A stretch of DNA of 64,000 nucleotides, taken from contig JADCRB010000018.1 in the NCBI GenBank assembly GCA_021464245.1, forward strand, positions 3,865,905-3,929,904. The letters are read 5' to 3'. The first letter of the stretch is position 1. Every line of letters begins with the position of its first letter. The DNA is from Carallia brachiata. Its lineage: Eukaryota; Streptophyta; Magnoliopsida; Malpighiales; Rhizophoraceae. Below are positions 45,324-57,156 of this stretch, piece after piece. The position numbers and the translations under genes are program-made. The notes beneath the pieces were generated by a model, which did not search any database, had not been told where the DNA came from, and saw only the letters and a list, made by a program, of their open reading frames with translations.

Positions 45324-48300
45324 ATGACGCACATGAGGTCTCGAAAACCGTGTGAGATACTGTTCCTTGATCGGAAAGATGACCAAGGGCCATCACAACT
45401 TCACAAGAGAAGGTGGCGGATGGCTTTCACGGCCATATATTTTGCAAGGCTACTTGTTTCCTTGCCAAAGAAAGTTGACAAAAACCTCCTGCGCTCCCTC
45501 TCCTATGTTTCCATCAATGTCAAAGATGCTACCCTGCCTTTGTCTTTGATGGATGTGGATCAGAATTTACTCACTGACATGGTGAAGGAGAAAAATCTAG
45601 ATTCTTTGAACCAATTGGGAGGAGTCATTCAAGTTGCTGCATCGCTTGAAACAGACACGAAAGCTGGTATTAATGGCACAGAGGCTGATCTTGCTCATAG
45701 AAAGGATGTTTTTGGCGCAAACACGCACCAGAAGCCACCCACGAGAAGCTTTCTCAGCTTTGTTTTCGATGCAGTTAAGGATACAACCATCATTATTCTT
45801 TCGGTCTGTGCGTTTCTGTCACTTGCATTTGGTATTAAGCAGCATGGCCCGAAAGAAGGTTGGTATGATGGAGGTAGCATTCTTATTGCAGTCTTTCTCG
45901 TCGTTGCTTTATCTGCCGCCAGCAACTTCAAGCAGTCCAGGCAATTCAAAAGCTATTGATGAAAGCAAAGACATAAAGGTGCAAGTGGTGAGAGATGGGA
46001 GGCACCTTCCGGTGTCTATATTTGACATCGTAGTGGGAGATGTAGTTTCTTTGAAGACTGGCGATCAGGTGCCAGCTGATGGCTTGTTCTTGGAAGGATA
46101 TTCCTTGAAGGTGGACGAGTCCAGCATGACTGGTGAAAGTGACCATGTTGAGGTCAATGGTACCAGAAATCCATTCTTGATGTCTGGAACTAAGGTGACT
46201 GATGGCTTCGGTTCGATGCTTGTTACATCTGTTGGCATGAAAACTGCTTGGGGTGCAATGCTACGTTGTATAATCTACGATGTCAAGGAGCAGACCCCAT
46301 TACAGGCACGGCTCGACAAGCTGGCATCTTGGATTGGTAAGGTTGGGTTGACAGTGGCAATCCTTGTGCTTACAGTTATGATGACTCGCTACTTCACTGG
46401 AAGCACCAGGGATGAAAGAGGCCAGAGAGAATACAATGGGACAAAGACAAAGGTAAATGATGTGCTGAATGTGGTTGTGGAGATCGTTTCAGCAGCAGTT
46501 ACCATTCTGGTGGTGGCAATTCCTGAAGGCTTACCTCTGGCTGTAACGCTAACCCTGGCTTATTCCATGAAAAAGATGATGGGCGATAAAGCCTTGGTTC
46601 GCAAACTCTCTGCCTGTGAGACAATGGGTTCAGCCACAACAATCTGCACAGACAAGACAGGAACTTTAACCTTAAACCAGATGAAGGTTATGGAGTTCTG
46701 GCTTGGAAAAGAAAGAATTAAGGATGATGCTTCAAAGGAAGGAGAGGTTGTCAAATTGCTCAAAGAAGGAGTTGCTTTAAATACAACATGCAATGTTGAC
46801 AAACCACATTCCACATCAATTCCAGAGATTTCTGGCACTCCTACTGAAAAGGCAATACTTTCGTGGGCCATCTTCGATTTGGGTATGCACATGGAAGAAA
46901 CAACGCATAACTGTGAAATAATGCATGTAGAGGCCTTCAATTCAGAGAAAAAGAGAAGTGGGGTACTGATCAGAAAAGGCAACAAGAAGGAGATGCACGT
47001 GCACTGGATGGGAGCTGCCGAGATGATAGTAGCCATGTGCTCAAACTACTATAAAACAAATGGAGAACTACAAGGCATGAGTCAGGAAGATACTATGCAG
47101 ATTGGCGCGATAATTGAGAGCATGGCAGCCAAAAGCCTGCGCTGCATTGCCTTTGCCCACAGAAAGATTGTAGAACATAATGCACAAATCTCCGAGAAGC
47201 TGGAAGAAACTGGACTCACATTGTTGGGGCTTGTCGGATTGAAAGACCCATGTCGACCAGGCGTCAAAACAGCAGTGGAAACCTGCAAGAAAGCAGGAGT
47301 CAACGTCAAAATGATTACTGGTGATAATGTTCACACAGCAAGTGCTATTGCTGTTGAATGTGGGATACTTAATCATGAAGATGATGTAAATATAGCTGTC
47401 GTACTAGGTGTTGACTTCAGAAATTACTCACCTGACCAAAGAAAAGAGAGGATTGATGCAATTCGGGTGATGGCAAGATCATCCCCATTTGACAAGCTTT
47501 TGATGGTGCAATGCTTGAAGGAGAAAGGCCATGTGGTAGCAGTCACTGGTGACGGCACGAATGATGCCCCTGCTCTGAAGGAAGCAGATATTGGACTTTC
47601 GATGGGAATTCAAGGCACTGAGGTGGCAAAGGAGAGCTCAGACATAGTCATCTTGGATGATAATTTCGCCTCTGTAGTGACAGTGTTGAGGTGGGGAAGG
47701 TGTGTCTACAATAACATTCAGAAGTTCCTTCAATTTCAGCTGACTGTCAACGTCGCAGCCCTTGTGATCAACTTTGTTGCAGCTGTTTCTTCAGGCAAAG
47801 TCCCTCTAACTGCAGTCCAGCTTTTGTGGGTTAATCTCATTATGGACACCTTGGGAGCACTAGCCTTGGCCACTGAGCTTCCCCCAATGACCTCATGACA
47901 AAGCCACCTGTGGGTAGATCTGAGCCCCTAATCACCAAAGTCATGTGGAGGAACCTCGTTGCCCATGCCCTTTACCAGGTTGCCATATTGCTCACCCTGC
48001 AGTTCAAAGGAGAAGCCATCTTTGGTGTGGATGAGAAGGTAAAGAACACCCTCATCTTTAATGCTTTTGTTCTCTGTCAAGTTTTTAATGAGTTCAATGC
48101 AAGAATACTGGAGAAGCAGAACATTTTCAAGGGATTGCATAAGAATAAGTTATTTTTAGCAATCATTGGATTTACCATAGTTCTTCAAGTGCTGATGGTG
48201 GAGCTTCTGAACAAGTTTGCCAATACTGAGAGGCTCAACTGGGGGCAATGGGGTGCTTGCATTGGCATTGGCATGGCATCTTGGCCGATCGGTTTTCTTG

Positions 48301-48359
48301 TGAAATGCATCCCAGTTTCAAGCAAGCGGCTTCCACAGAAGAGAGCATTTGGATCCTGA
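45324..48359 (+). pseudogene. ACA12-like: ACA12/13-type Ca2+-ATPase, copy D (two frameshift sites)
   Basis: This full-length copy begins MTHMRSRKPCEILFLDRKDD and ends KRAFGS at 48359. Near 45946-45957 two single bases are missing relative to E and C (cagttcaaaagctattgatg versus caagaagctatctgatg), so translation stops at 45957 after 211 residues. At 47879-47885 one more base is missing (cttcccccaatg versus cttcccaccaatg). The sum is three bases, so the original frame is restored for the last 150 codons. The roughly 1.9 kb between the two sites stays open in its own frame and keeps TGES, DKTGT and TGDGTNDAP. The gene is either newly inactivated or affected by assembly errors at short homopolymer-like runs. 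As written, only a truncated N-terminal peptide would be made. Confidence 0.9.
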
Positions 48360-48573
48360 AACAAAATTGATACAATAAGAATAGTTTACTATTTGGTCTA
48401 CTATAGTTTAGTTTACTATGCATAGCTTTCATTACCATTAGCCGAATCTTTTAAATATGACATTGTGAGACTGTAGATGTCTAATCTAGTTGCTGGATTT
48501 ACATCATTATGCTTTTAGTCTTTTTTCCTTTGCTAGCTTTCAACTGTTCCTACTTTTTGTTGCACTAAATTGT

Positions 48574-48753
48574 GCTAAAAAAAAATTGTAGATAAAGGGC
48601 TCACCTGGTGCACAAAGTGCTTCCTAACTTTGTGCGGGAGTAGGAGGAAGACGGGCACATATACACGCAGCGTTCCCCTTACATTTCTGCAAAGAGGTTG
48701 TTTCCACACCTCAAACCCTTAACCTCGAGGTCATCAAAGGAGCAACTTAACCG
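48574..48753 (-). mobile_element. Au-like SINE downstream of copy D
   Basis: On the minus strand the 180-bp insert has Au SINE features as I remember them: a head with gacctcgagg, an inner ggaaacaacctctttgca, and an end tttgtgcaccaggtgagccc. It is flanked by exact ttgcactaaattgt repeats (48560-48573, 48754-48767). Copies B and C lack it. Confidence 0.85.
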
Positions 48754-48889
48754 TTGCACTAAATTGTAGATGATTATAGAAAATTAACCAAATGGTCTTA
48801 AAAACATATACCCATTTATGTTGTGATACAAGGCCACTGATGAATTTAACCTATGCACTTTAGGCTTCAAAAAAACAGTGTCTCTTGGA

Positions 48890-49079
48890 CCAACAGGCGT
48901 TAGTACGGATAAAAGAGACCCGTCACCGCTTGACCAGAGGTCTCGAGTTCGAATCTCTGATAATGCAGTATCGTTAAATACCTGTTGAGAGACCTTTGTC
49001 GCCTTTCGAGATCCTGCCTGGATTGGTGTGGTAACCCAGTCGACTACCATTTTGTAGACCAAAAAAATAAAAAAAAAAC
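48890..49079 (+). mobile_element. tRNA-derived SINE downstream of copy D
   Basis: A 190-bp insert with head ccaacaggcgttagtacgga, B-box-like gagttcgaatctc and an A-rich tail. It is flanked by agtgtctcttgga and aaggtcacttgga. The same insert lies at 60728 with an exact duplication, and copy C has the empty site. Confidence 0.85.
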
Positions 49080-50400
49080 AAGGTCACTTGGAGGAAGCAT
49101 GTATCAATGCGAGCGGCCCACGCAATAATTTATGACTTAGATACATGCCTCCTCAGCACTGCTTAAGGAAATCCTGTTGACATCAAAAACCATTTTATTC
49201 TCCTTCCACAGGTCATTAAACACCATTGTTAATGACATCAAAGTGTATTGCTACTAACAGACAATTGGAGGGGGGGAAAAAGAAAAATAAAGTTTGTTTC
49301 TTTTTAAAATTGGAATCACATATAAATTAGCTGCAGCTTACTGAAGCACGAACTGGTTTGAGAATTAAGACAAAGTGAAGATTCCATGAGATTGCATCAA
49401 AAGCAACTGAGGCAGTATAGACTAGTTATATCTTTTACAGAGCCAACTCCAACCATGTGTTCCATAATAATCATCTACTCCTCATCTTATTCAAGCTACG
49501 CATAGAGCAAAAGCTGGAGTAAAAGTATTAAAATAAGCACACTGAAACCATATCCTAGGTGATCATAAGAAAACCGATAGGACAAGGCATCACGGGATAA
49601 CGGGGCAGCTTAGCTCTTATTTTCACTTCCTAGATTTCCTCCTTGGATGGCATATTTATACGTCATACTCGCTTAATTCTCTAAGTTGGCATCAATCTAG
49701 GAAAATTAATCTTTCTTTGGATTTAGTAGAGACCACCATAATACAAAGTACTCAATTCATGACTATTGGTGTTTTCCAGCACTTCAAGTTTGGAATAGAG
49801 TAAAGGAGGTAAAAGCAAGGTGGTGAGGCAGGAGAAACTGGTGGGGGCAGAATGGCCATTTCATCATCTCTTAAATAGCAAGATTCTTTTTGATCAATGA
49901 ATCACAAGATTTTCCACACCCTAAAATGTGGCAGATAAGAAATCACATTTCCAACTAAATGTTTCAAGTAGTTGGTTCATTAACATTATAATAAGAAACG
50001 GGTTAGAGATTTGACCCTCAACTCTTCCAAATTCCTCCTCCCTTAAGACAAAAAAAAAAAAAAAAAAAAAGCATTTTTTATCCCCCACCTAACCCGCCCC
50101 CCGCCCCACGCTCCCAGTCCCCCCAAACACTCCTCCCCTTCATTTCAAAGAAGCAAGGGAAGTAGAAACTGAAAACAATTTTCTCCTACCAACTTTAGTT
50201 TTGTTTTGTCTCTTCTGCAAATACTAATAAAATTGACAATCCCGAAAAAAAAGGGGTCTTGGTCTTGATAGAATAAAGTTCCAATAAAGACATGTTCTTG
50301 ACACTCAATTGACTAGACTTTTCCTTTTGTTTTGTTGGGTACGAACTTACCAAGAATTTACGATGATAGTAAAGCAAACCAAATGGTACGAATAAGCTTT

Positions 50401-50436
50401 AGAGAGAGAGAGAGTGTGAGAGAGAGAGAGAGAGAG
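50401..50436. repeat. (GA)n microsatellite
   Basis: The AG tract is interrupted once by tgtg. It is equivalent to 41673 and 62289. Confidence 0.88.
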
Positions 50437-50453
50437 GAAAACCTTGTACCTTG

Positions 50454-50672
50454 TTATGTGAGCCAGACAATATAAAACGCCCCAACCAGCAATAAACTAG
50501 AGAGATTGATTCGAAGCCACACAAAGAACTGTAAAGTGGGGACCAGAAATGCTGATGGAGCCCCCACAGAGTCAAGTCTGGCCATGTCTAGGGTTTCCAG
50601 GAGGAAAGTTGCAAGATTTACGCCTTTGAGCACAGTATCGAGGACAGTGACAGTGTCCTTCTCGGACCCCAT
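50454..50672 (-). CDS. Array-associated hypothetical ORF, copy 3 (72 aa)
   Basis: The minus-strand ORF from ATG at 50672 reads MGSEKDTVTVLDTVLKGVNL and continues through ATFLLETLDMARL and SAFLVPTLQFFVWLRI to a stop at 50454. The C-terminal half is hydrophobic and could span a membrane. The frame is also open upstream of this ATG without a stop for several codons (LCGSKHKP). The same protein is conserved at 62550 and partly at 10662 and 41937. I do not recognise it; it could be the first exon of a gene whose other exons were lost. It runs convergent to the ATPase. Confidence 0.4.
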   Translation of the reverse strand: MGSEKDTVTVLDTVLKGVNLATFLLETLDMARLDSVGAPSAFLVPTLQFFVWLRINLSSLLLVGAFYIVWLT

Positions 50673-51487
50673 GGGCTTGTGCTTTGACCCACACAACAAC
50701 CAGCGCCCGAATCATCCGAAACAGACATAAAAGCACCGTATTAGAAGATTTTTTACTCAAAGATTTTTTTTTGTAATTTTTCACACCAAAATAATAATAA
50801 ATTTTATTTTTTATAATAAAAATATTATAATAATTATAAAAATTCGACACGTTATTATAATTAGATAAAATTTTAACGACCTGAGACTCAATAAATTTAT
50901 AATTTAAAATACTGGAAATCTAAACCGACCGAGAATCTTATGCCAAAAACAAAAAAAAATCAACCGAGAATCAAAATTGCGCGATTCGGAATTGACCGAA
51001 TTAGGTCGTTTACCACTTCTTCGGCATGAAGTTCAATGGATTATCGCGTAATGAAATTTATTTTTCGTAGACTAAACATTCTGGGCTTAAGTTTTATTGG
51101 AGACAATTAAAAAAAAGGCCGAAGACCTACAGAGCCCTTTGCTGTTTTATTGTGGCCATTTTAATTAATGGGCTTCGTCTCCCAAAATTACGGTAGTTTA
51201 CAGTCCACTTCTATGGAGTTGAGGAAACTCCCCATTCTGGCCCAATACCAACTCGTCAGCTTGCTGGGAAAAGTAGTTGAAAAGGAAAGTAAAAGGAACA
51301 CATGGATCTATGGCCCCAAAATAAGAAAGAACATGAGGATCTCGGCTCGCAGAGTCGGCACAAGGTTGTGGGCTCGTGGAGGGTGATGGAATTTGAACTT
51401 TCGTCTCTTTGTCATCTTTCTCCTCCTTATAAGGATTTTGCCCTTCCATTCAGATTAAAAAAAAAAAGAGAGAAAGAACAGAAAAAG

Positions 51488-51622
51488 AATGCAACCTATG
51501 AGCCTTAACTCAATGATAACGAAATTGTTTTTAAAATTAAAAGTCTTGAGTTTAAGTACTCTAAAACTAAAAAACTTGAATTCGAATCTCAATCAGAATC
51601 AATTCGCTAAAAAAAAAATGTA
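51488..51622 (+). mobile_element. SINE-like patch
   Basis: The tRNA-like phrases tgagccttaactcaatgata and gaattcgaatctcaatc, followed by an A-tail, resemble a SINE. A shortened copy lies at about 63425-63535. Target duplications are weak. Confidence 0.5.
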
Positions 51623-52129
51623 AGTGTTCAAACTAAAAGGAGCAAGAAACAATAATTCGAATTTGTTTTCTATTTATTGAGTGATGAATTATCCATAAAT
51701 ATATATGTATTACTTATCTTGCCTTTTTCTTCAAATTTGTTGATCATTCGAATGACTCGAAATTGAAATTCAGCTGAGTTGGAGAAAATTTTAGAATTCA
51801 AACAAAATTCAACTATATTCATGTAAACCTATTAATTTATTTAAATTAATTCAAAATTTTTGTTCTATTTTTTTCTCCTATGGTTTTAAATTTCTAACTA
51901 TTTTTACCTTTTTCTGGCATATTGTGACTATTTTTACATGGATTTTTTTTTAGTACAATGTTAATAGTTAATTAGCTAGATATTAGTGGAGAGGGAGGAG
52001 GTGGGTCTAATAAATATCGCAACAATGCGTAGTACCCAACGAAGACAAATGATCTGCTGGTATGCCTCCCTTGACTAACCAGTGGATAAGAAAATGTCAA
52101 CACCATCAAATGATGATATAATTAAGTTC

Positions 52130-52443
52130 CTTTTTTTTTTAACAAAAAAAAATTTTTATTGAGTATGTCAGTTATTAGATTCTTAGGTTGGAGACAGAAT
52201 AACTCCCGTTTATTAAAATCTTGTTTAATAATTTTAAAAGAGTCAACTCATCTCTCGAATACTAATAAGATCGAGCATGACTTTACCACTAGAGTTCTAA
52301 CAAGTGAGTTTGATCTCAACGCTGCGCATCATTACTTATACCTGAAATGGTCCTAACATGGGTCAACCAAAAAAGAGGGCAGACACAAAAACTCGAATCC
52401 AAGACTCATAGTGTAGAAGCACACTAAATTCCTACTCACTACT
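52130..52443 (-). mobile_element. 314-bp retro-insertion with 13-bp target duplication
   Basis: It starts with a T-run on the plus strand and is flanked by exact tataattaagttc copies at 52117-52129 and 52444-52456. The minus strand contains ttggattcgagttttt, a B-box-like motif. It is a probable SINE of unidentified family. Confidence 0.7.
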
Positions 52444-53238
52444 TATAATTAAGTTCGTTTTGTTCTTTGTTTTTCATCATAGATATAAAACTTGCATGAA
52501 CTATTGAGTATACAAATGCTCTTTTATCAGTGGATATGTTGTTCGTAAGGTACTATTTTGGTACTCTAGTAGTAATTTAACGTATTTTTTTTACTTGTAG
52601 CCTAGATTTGAATTTCAGTGGTAGTGTGTGAAGTTTTAATTCCTAAATTATCTGGATTTGACCATGAGCTGCGCGTTACTAGTTTTAAACTCGATAATCG
52701 TTGTGACAGGTTTAAGGAAAACACGCTCAAGTTTAACAGTACCCAGGTGATAGATCATTCACTATGGGGGTTGTTAAATGAGATGCTGAAATGAGAATTA
52801 CTCTAACCTTAATTTACAAATTTAATGATCGATATATCTGCAATAAATCATTTTTGCTGTAAAAAAAAATGTTATATGTATGATATGGCAATAATTTTTA
52901 TGTTTATTTAGGTTTCGCATATCAAAATTACTGTAAAGATGGTAGTGTGATTGATCAATAAAATTATTAATGCCCACAACAATTTTTATAGCAAATGCCA
53001 AATCGAAAGACCAATGAACTTTGACTCTGTAATAACATAATCATAACTTATACTTAGGATCTTGAATCTAAGTAGCAATTCATTTAAAAAAAAAGAAGAA
53101 TAAGAAGAAGAAAAAGAATAAGAATACATATCTTCTCTCTCTGCTACAATGCTGCAGAAATCTAAAATATAACGTACATATTATTGACAAAATGTTCAAA
53201 AATCTACAAATTTTCCAATTGCAAAAAGGTAGAACTCA

Positions 53239-54603
53239 ATGATAAATTCAATATTTGCGTAAATATTACTTATAATTTGGTATTTGATTTGATATTTATT
53301 TATGCAAATATTATGATTATTGGTGGATTTTACTTCTATTTGTTATTTTATATTTTGTAGGTCAATTGGATGCAAATAGAAGTAATTGGAGCGGATTTGA
53401 TACTATTTGGGCAGATTTCACAGCTTTGCGCACTGCTCAATGTTTCAGCCACAACTTCCTCTACACAAGTTGGAATTGGATGATTCTTGAGCCAAATTGA
53501 AGCTAAGAGATAGGGCTACAAGTTTACTGTTTTGACAAACTTCAGATTCTATGTGGAAGGGGTCAAAATTTAGGTCCAAAAATACATGTTTGAAACTGTC
53601 CAGAAAATTTACTAATCTTTTTCCGACTCGAATTTGGTCTCTTTAGGGCTTACAATTTTATTATTTGAGAGGACTATAAATACTGAAGTTACAGCAGAGT
53701 TAGAGGACTTTTAGAGGCTATTCTTGTTGACACAAGACAGAGAAAAAACGTAGAGAGCAAAGAGGAGAAGAGCATAAGGGAGGAACACGAAGATATCAGA
53801 AACGAGTTTTTCGATTCCTTTTCTTTCCCTTCTTTTTCTTTTGAACTTAATGATATTAGATATTTGCTTAATTTTGGTTTTTAGTATGAGTAGCTAGAAC
53901 TCTAAATTAGGGCGAAAGGGATGTAGTCTAGTTTAGGGTTGGATTATATGATTTTTGTGGATATTTTATACTTTTTTTGATTATATTTGCTATTATATGT
54001 TGAGAAATTGATTTGATTTATCTATTTTGTTCTTAAATATGCTTTTGTACCTGACCATTATGAAAGTAGTAATAGAATTTGTATTGAGATCGACAGAAGA
54101 GACACAATCGTGCACTAAATAAATAAGCATATGAACTTTGAGTCAGACATGAGATAAGTTTATATGATGTCATTATAAATTCTCTGTTCTTAATGAGTTT
54201 AATCTACTTTGTGTGAGCTCGAGAGAAGATCATAAATAAATTGAATACTGTTAGAGTTGCTTGACAAAGAACACTAACTAAAGAAGAGGAATTAACATTC
54301 AAATCATTAATCCACAAAATTCATGTAATTCAACCCTTTTTAGGTGAAAACTCATAACCCTAGTATTCTCTATCTTGTGTTTAATTTTAATTAATTTGCC
54401 TCTGATTTTCCATTAGTTAAATTGTTTAATTTTTAGTTTAATAATTCTGCTTCTCATTAATTTTCTTAAACATAAAACCTTAAGTTAACATAAAACTTTC
54501 AGTTTGAATAATTTAAATCATAATTAATTCTTTATTCCCTTGGGTTCGATATCTAGAATATTCACCAGAATTTTATTACTACAATCAGCCCTATACGCTT
54601 ACA
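53239..54603 (+). repeat. Possible solo LTR or LTR relic
   Basis: The stretch from tgataaattcaatatttgcg to tatacgcttaca has LTR-like architecture: a TATA-like gactataaatactg at 53672, a purine-rich leader (gagaaaaaacgtagagagc), and a distal gggttcgatatctagaatat phrase like that seen near the ends of some plant gypsy LTRs. I found no second LTR, no coding DNA and no matching target duplication. Confidence 0.35.
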
Positions 54604-55296
54604 GGATTTTAACCGGTCGCTCAACTAAATAACAATATAGTGAGAGATGAGTGAAGATGCAATACATCTAACTATTTATACACTATATTTTTTTTATTCA
54701 ATAGATCTTTTATTAACTTACGCCGCACTAATATACACACATACACAATTCTGTTCCTTTTGCGTTGCTCCCAAATTTTAAAAAAAAAAAGTGATGTAAC
54801 TGCGTGATCCTCCGCACGTTCACACATATGTGCTTAGTGGTGCTCTTAAGTCTTACCCAAATTCTTCCTTATCTTCCGCTTTTTTTCCAACTTGTGTTGC
54901 TTGTGTGTTGCGTTGGAGGACGTACACCGATACATTTGCCTACGTCAATTTCTGTTGGTGCGTTTCCACATAAGCCATGGCCAGACTTGGCCAAAAACTG
55001 TGATATTGTTTGGAGAATGTATACGCAACGCAAGCACCGGAGAACCTTAGCCATCCATATGCTCAAGGGGTACACTTACATCACTTCCACGTATTATGCA
55101 AATTAAAAAACAATTGATGCCAACAATTTAAAAAAAGAAACAATTGATGCTACCAATTATGAAAAATTAGTAATAGAGTTATTTAAATTCATAATAAGGA
55201 ATGATTACTATAATTTATGGTCCATACAACCTCTACTCGATAATGAATGAAATGAAATCTGAGATAACGATATATTCCTGTGGGTATGGCACACGG

Positions 55297-55797
55297 GGGA
55301 TAAGTATATTTTTGATCCTAAACCTTTAAGTTTTTTTATATTTGATTTCTAAACTTTTTTTACATTTCATTTGAATTTTAAACTTTTTGATTTTTTACTA
55401 CATCAGTATTTTAAAATACAAAAAGTGGTCAATCCATTAATAAATGAGTTTAACTTAATAAAAATTATTTTAAAAAGGTAAAATATATGAATTAAATATT
55501 TTTTTCATCAAAAAAATATACATATTAAATATTTTTTTAATCAATAAATATACGAATTAAATAGGTAACATGTATATTTTTTATAGAAAAGACATTCAAT
55601 TCATATATTTAATCTTTTTTTAAATAATTTTTTGTAAAGTTAAAATTATTTTTTAATAGATTGATCACTTTTAGTAAACAGAGAGACTAATTTAGTAAAA
55701 AATCAAAAAATTTAAGAATCAAATAAAATGTTAAAAAAGTTTAAAAGTCAGACGTAGAAAAAATTAAAAATTTAAAACAAAAAATATGCATATCCTT
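55297..55797. mobile_element. Hairpin MITE, Mutator-like, ~501 bp
   Basis: Long arms are inverted copies over more than 100 bp: ggataagtatatttttgatc near the left, and the complement of aaaaaatatgcatatcc at the right. The flanks ggcacacgg (55288-55296) and gacacacgg (55798-55806) form a 9-bp target duplication with one mismatch. The insert is absent from the flanks of A and D. Confidence 0.78.
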
Positions 55798-57156
55798 GAC
55801 ACACGGCGAGTTAAGTTCTATGCGCCTAACAGTTCGGTAGGTTAAACATAACTTACTCATTGCGGTTCTTGTCCACAGATCAGTCATTGGAGTTTTAGAT
55901 TCAACACCATAACAATTAGATGCAATGAATGGTTGTCCAAGTCCTGTGTAAAATCAGTGTCTGCGTAAAGTCTCCTTAAATTTGTGAACAAGTCCGTTGG
56001 AGTCTTTCATAATGGCATTCTCTTAGACCAAAACGTTTCTTGTCAAGGAGCATAACTCTCATCACATATGCCAGGTTATCCGGATGACATACAGAAGAAG
56101 TATAGTGCTCACATCAGAAGAAGACCGTGCAGATGTCCAAGTCATTGTTCCGATTTGCAAGTGTTTGGCAATTTCCATGCACTTGGTACTATTTTGCCAA
56201 TTTATTGGCAGGATGACTTGAACAAATAGTAATTTCTTTGTAGTTATGAGGGATACCTGTGGATTAAAAAATAATAACTGAATTAATATGATTTGAACAC
56301 AGTACCAAAAAATTTTGAAAAAATATTCTAGTCAATTGTATTAAAAGTATAAGACAATAAATAATATTTGAAAACGGATGAAAAATTAAAAAAAATTAAA
56401 AAATAAGATTTAAAATATAGTTTTCTTTTAATTTGACTATAGAAAGAAAATGGACGTCAAAGTCTCCTGAGTCTCAACTCTAAACATGGTCGACTACATA
56501 AAAATTTAAAAATATAGGATAAAATTTGAGATTTTTATATCTCACTAATTGAATCCCAATCTCTCATTATACATGGGGCAAAAAAGCTTAGTTAAATAGA
56601 AATTTACATGCACCAATAAATTCATTGGATCTGGTTTTGTAGCAACAAAATACACAAACCAATTAAATTCCACTTGGTCTCACAAATAAATAAAATTGAA
56701 TATATATTAATTACTTTACTATCGTTTTGTAACTACTATGTTGCTTCTATGTGTTTCTGCGTAACAGTACTCTTTATATAATTAAGGCTTCATGGCAAAT
56801 GCCCGGAAACTGCATGATGGCAAGTTAAAATCATACCCTTCTGTGTCATCTTGTATATATATAGCAAAGGGAAGATGTTTCAGATCACACCAAAACTGAA
56901 ACAAACTTCGCAGAAGCCAAAGAAGGAATTGTGAACTAACTGCCGCAAAACGGAAAGAAAAGTGAGGAAGCTACAGCGCAAGTTCCCCAGAGGAAGCAAC
57001 AGCGCAGCTTCTTGCCCTGAAAACCGCCTTCCTTTTCCTCTATATATACATTTACTGTTCAGCGTTATCCTCATCTTCAAGAATCCTTTGTCCTTTACAA
57101 AACCCTTTTTCCTCTATTTCAATTTGCATTGCTTTCTTGCCGATTCCTCTTCAACA

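Larger units (their letters stand above)
48360..50400. other. 3' flank of copy D
   Basis: This spacer is shared with copy E at high similarity. It contains two SINEs (listed separately) and then unique non-coding DNA up to a GA tract. No gene was seen. Confidence 0.6.
50673..57156. other. Spacer between units D and E, and copy E promoter
   Basis: Bases 50700-51700 match 62580-63650, showing the repeated unit extends past the ORF block. Then come a SINE-like patch, a retro-insert, unique AT-rich DNA, an LTR-like stretch, a hairpin MITE and the type I flank of copy E. The leader block agatgtttcagatcacacc lies at about 56872. A TATA-like ctctatatataca lies at 57038-57050, about 107 bp before the copy E ATG. 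No gene was seen; the 100-codon ORF at 54804-55106 lacks any family features. Confidence 0.5.

Noticed and set aside
46560..47036. Long minus-strand ORFs opposite copies B, C, D and E (for example 46560-47036, 58514-58876, 38809-39117)
   Set aside because: They are antisense shadows of highly conserved ATPase codons. The same ones recur under every copy and show no independent family features.
54804..55106. 100-codon ORF with a hydrophobic start in the D-E spacer
   Set aside because: It is a single ORF with no homologue I recognise, no conserved copy in other units and no promoter evidence. It could be chance.
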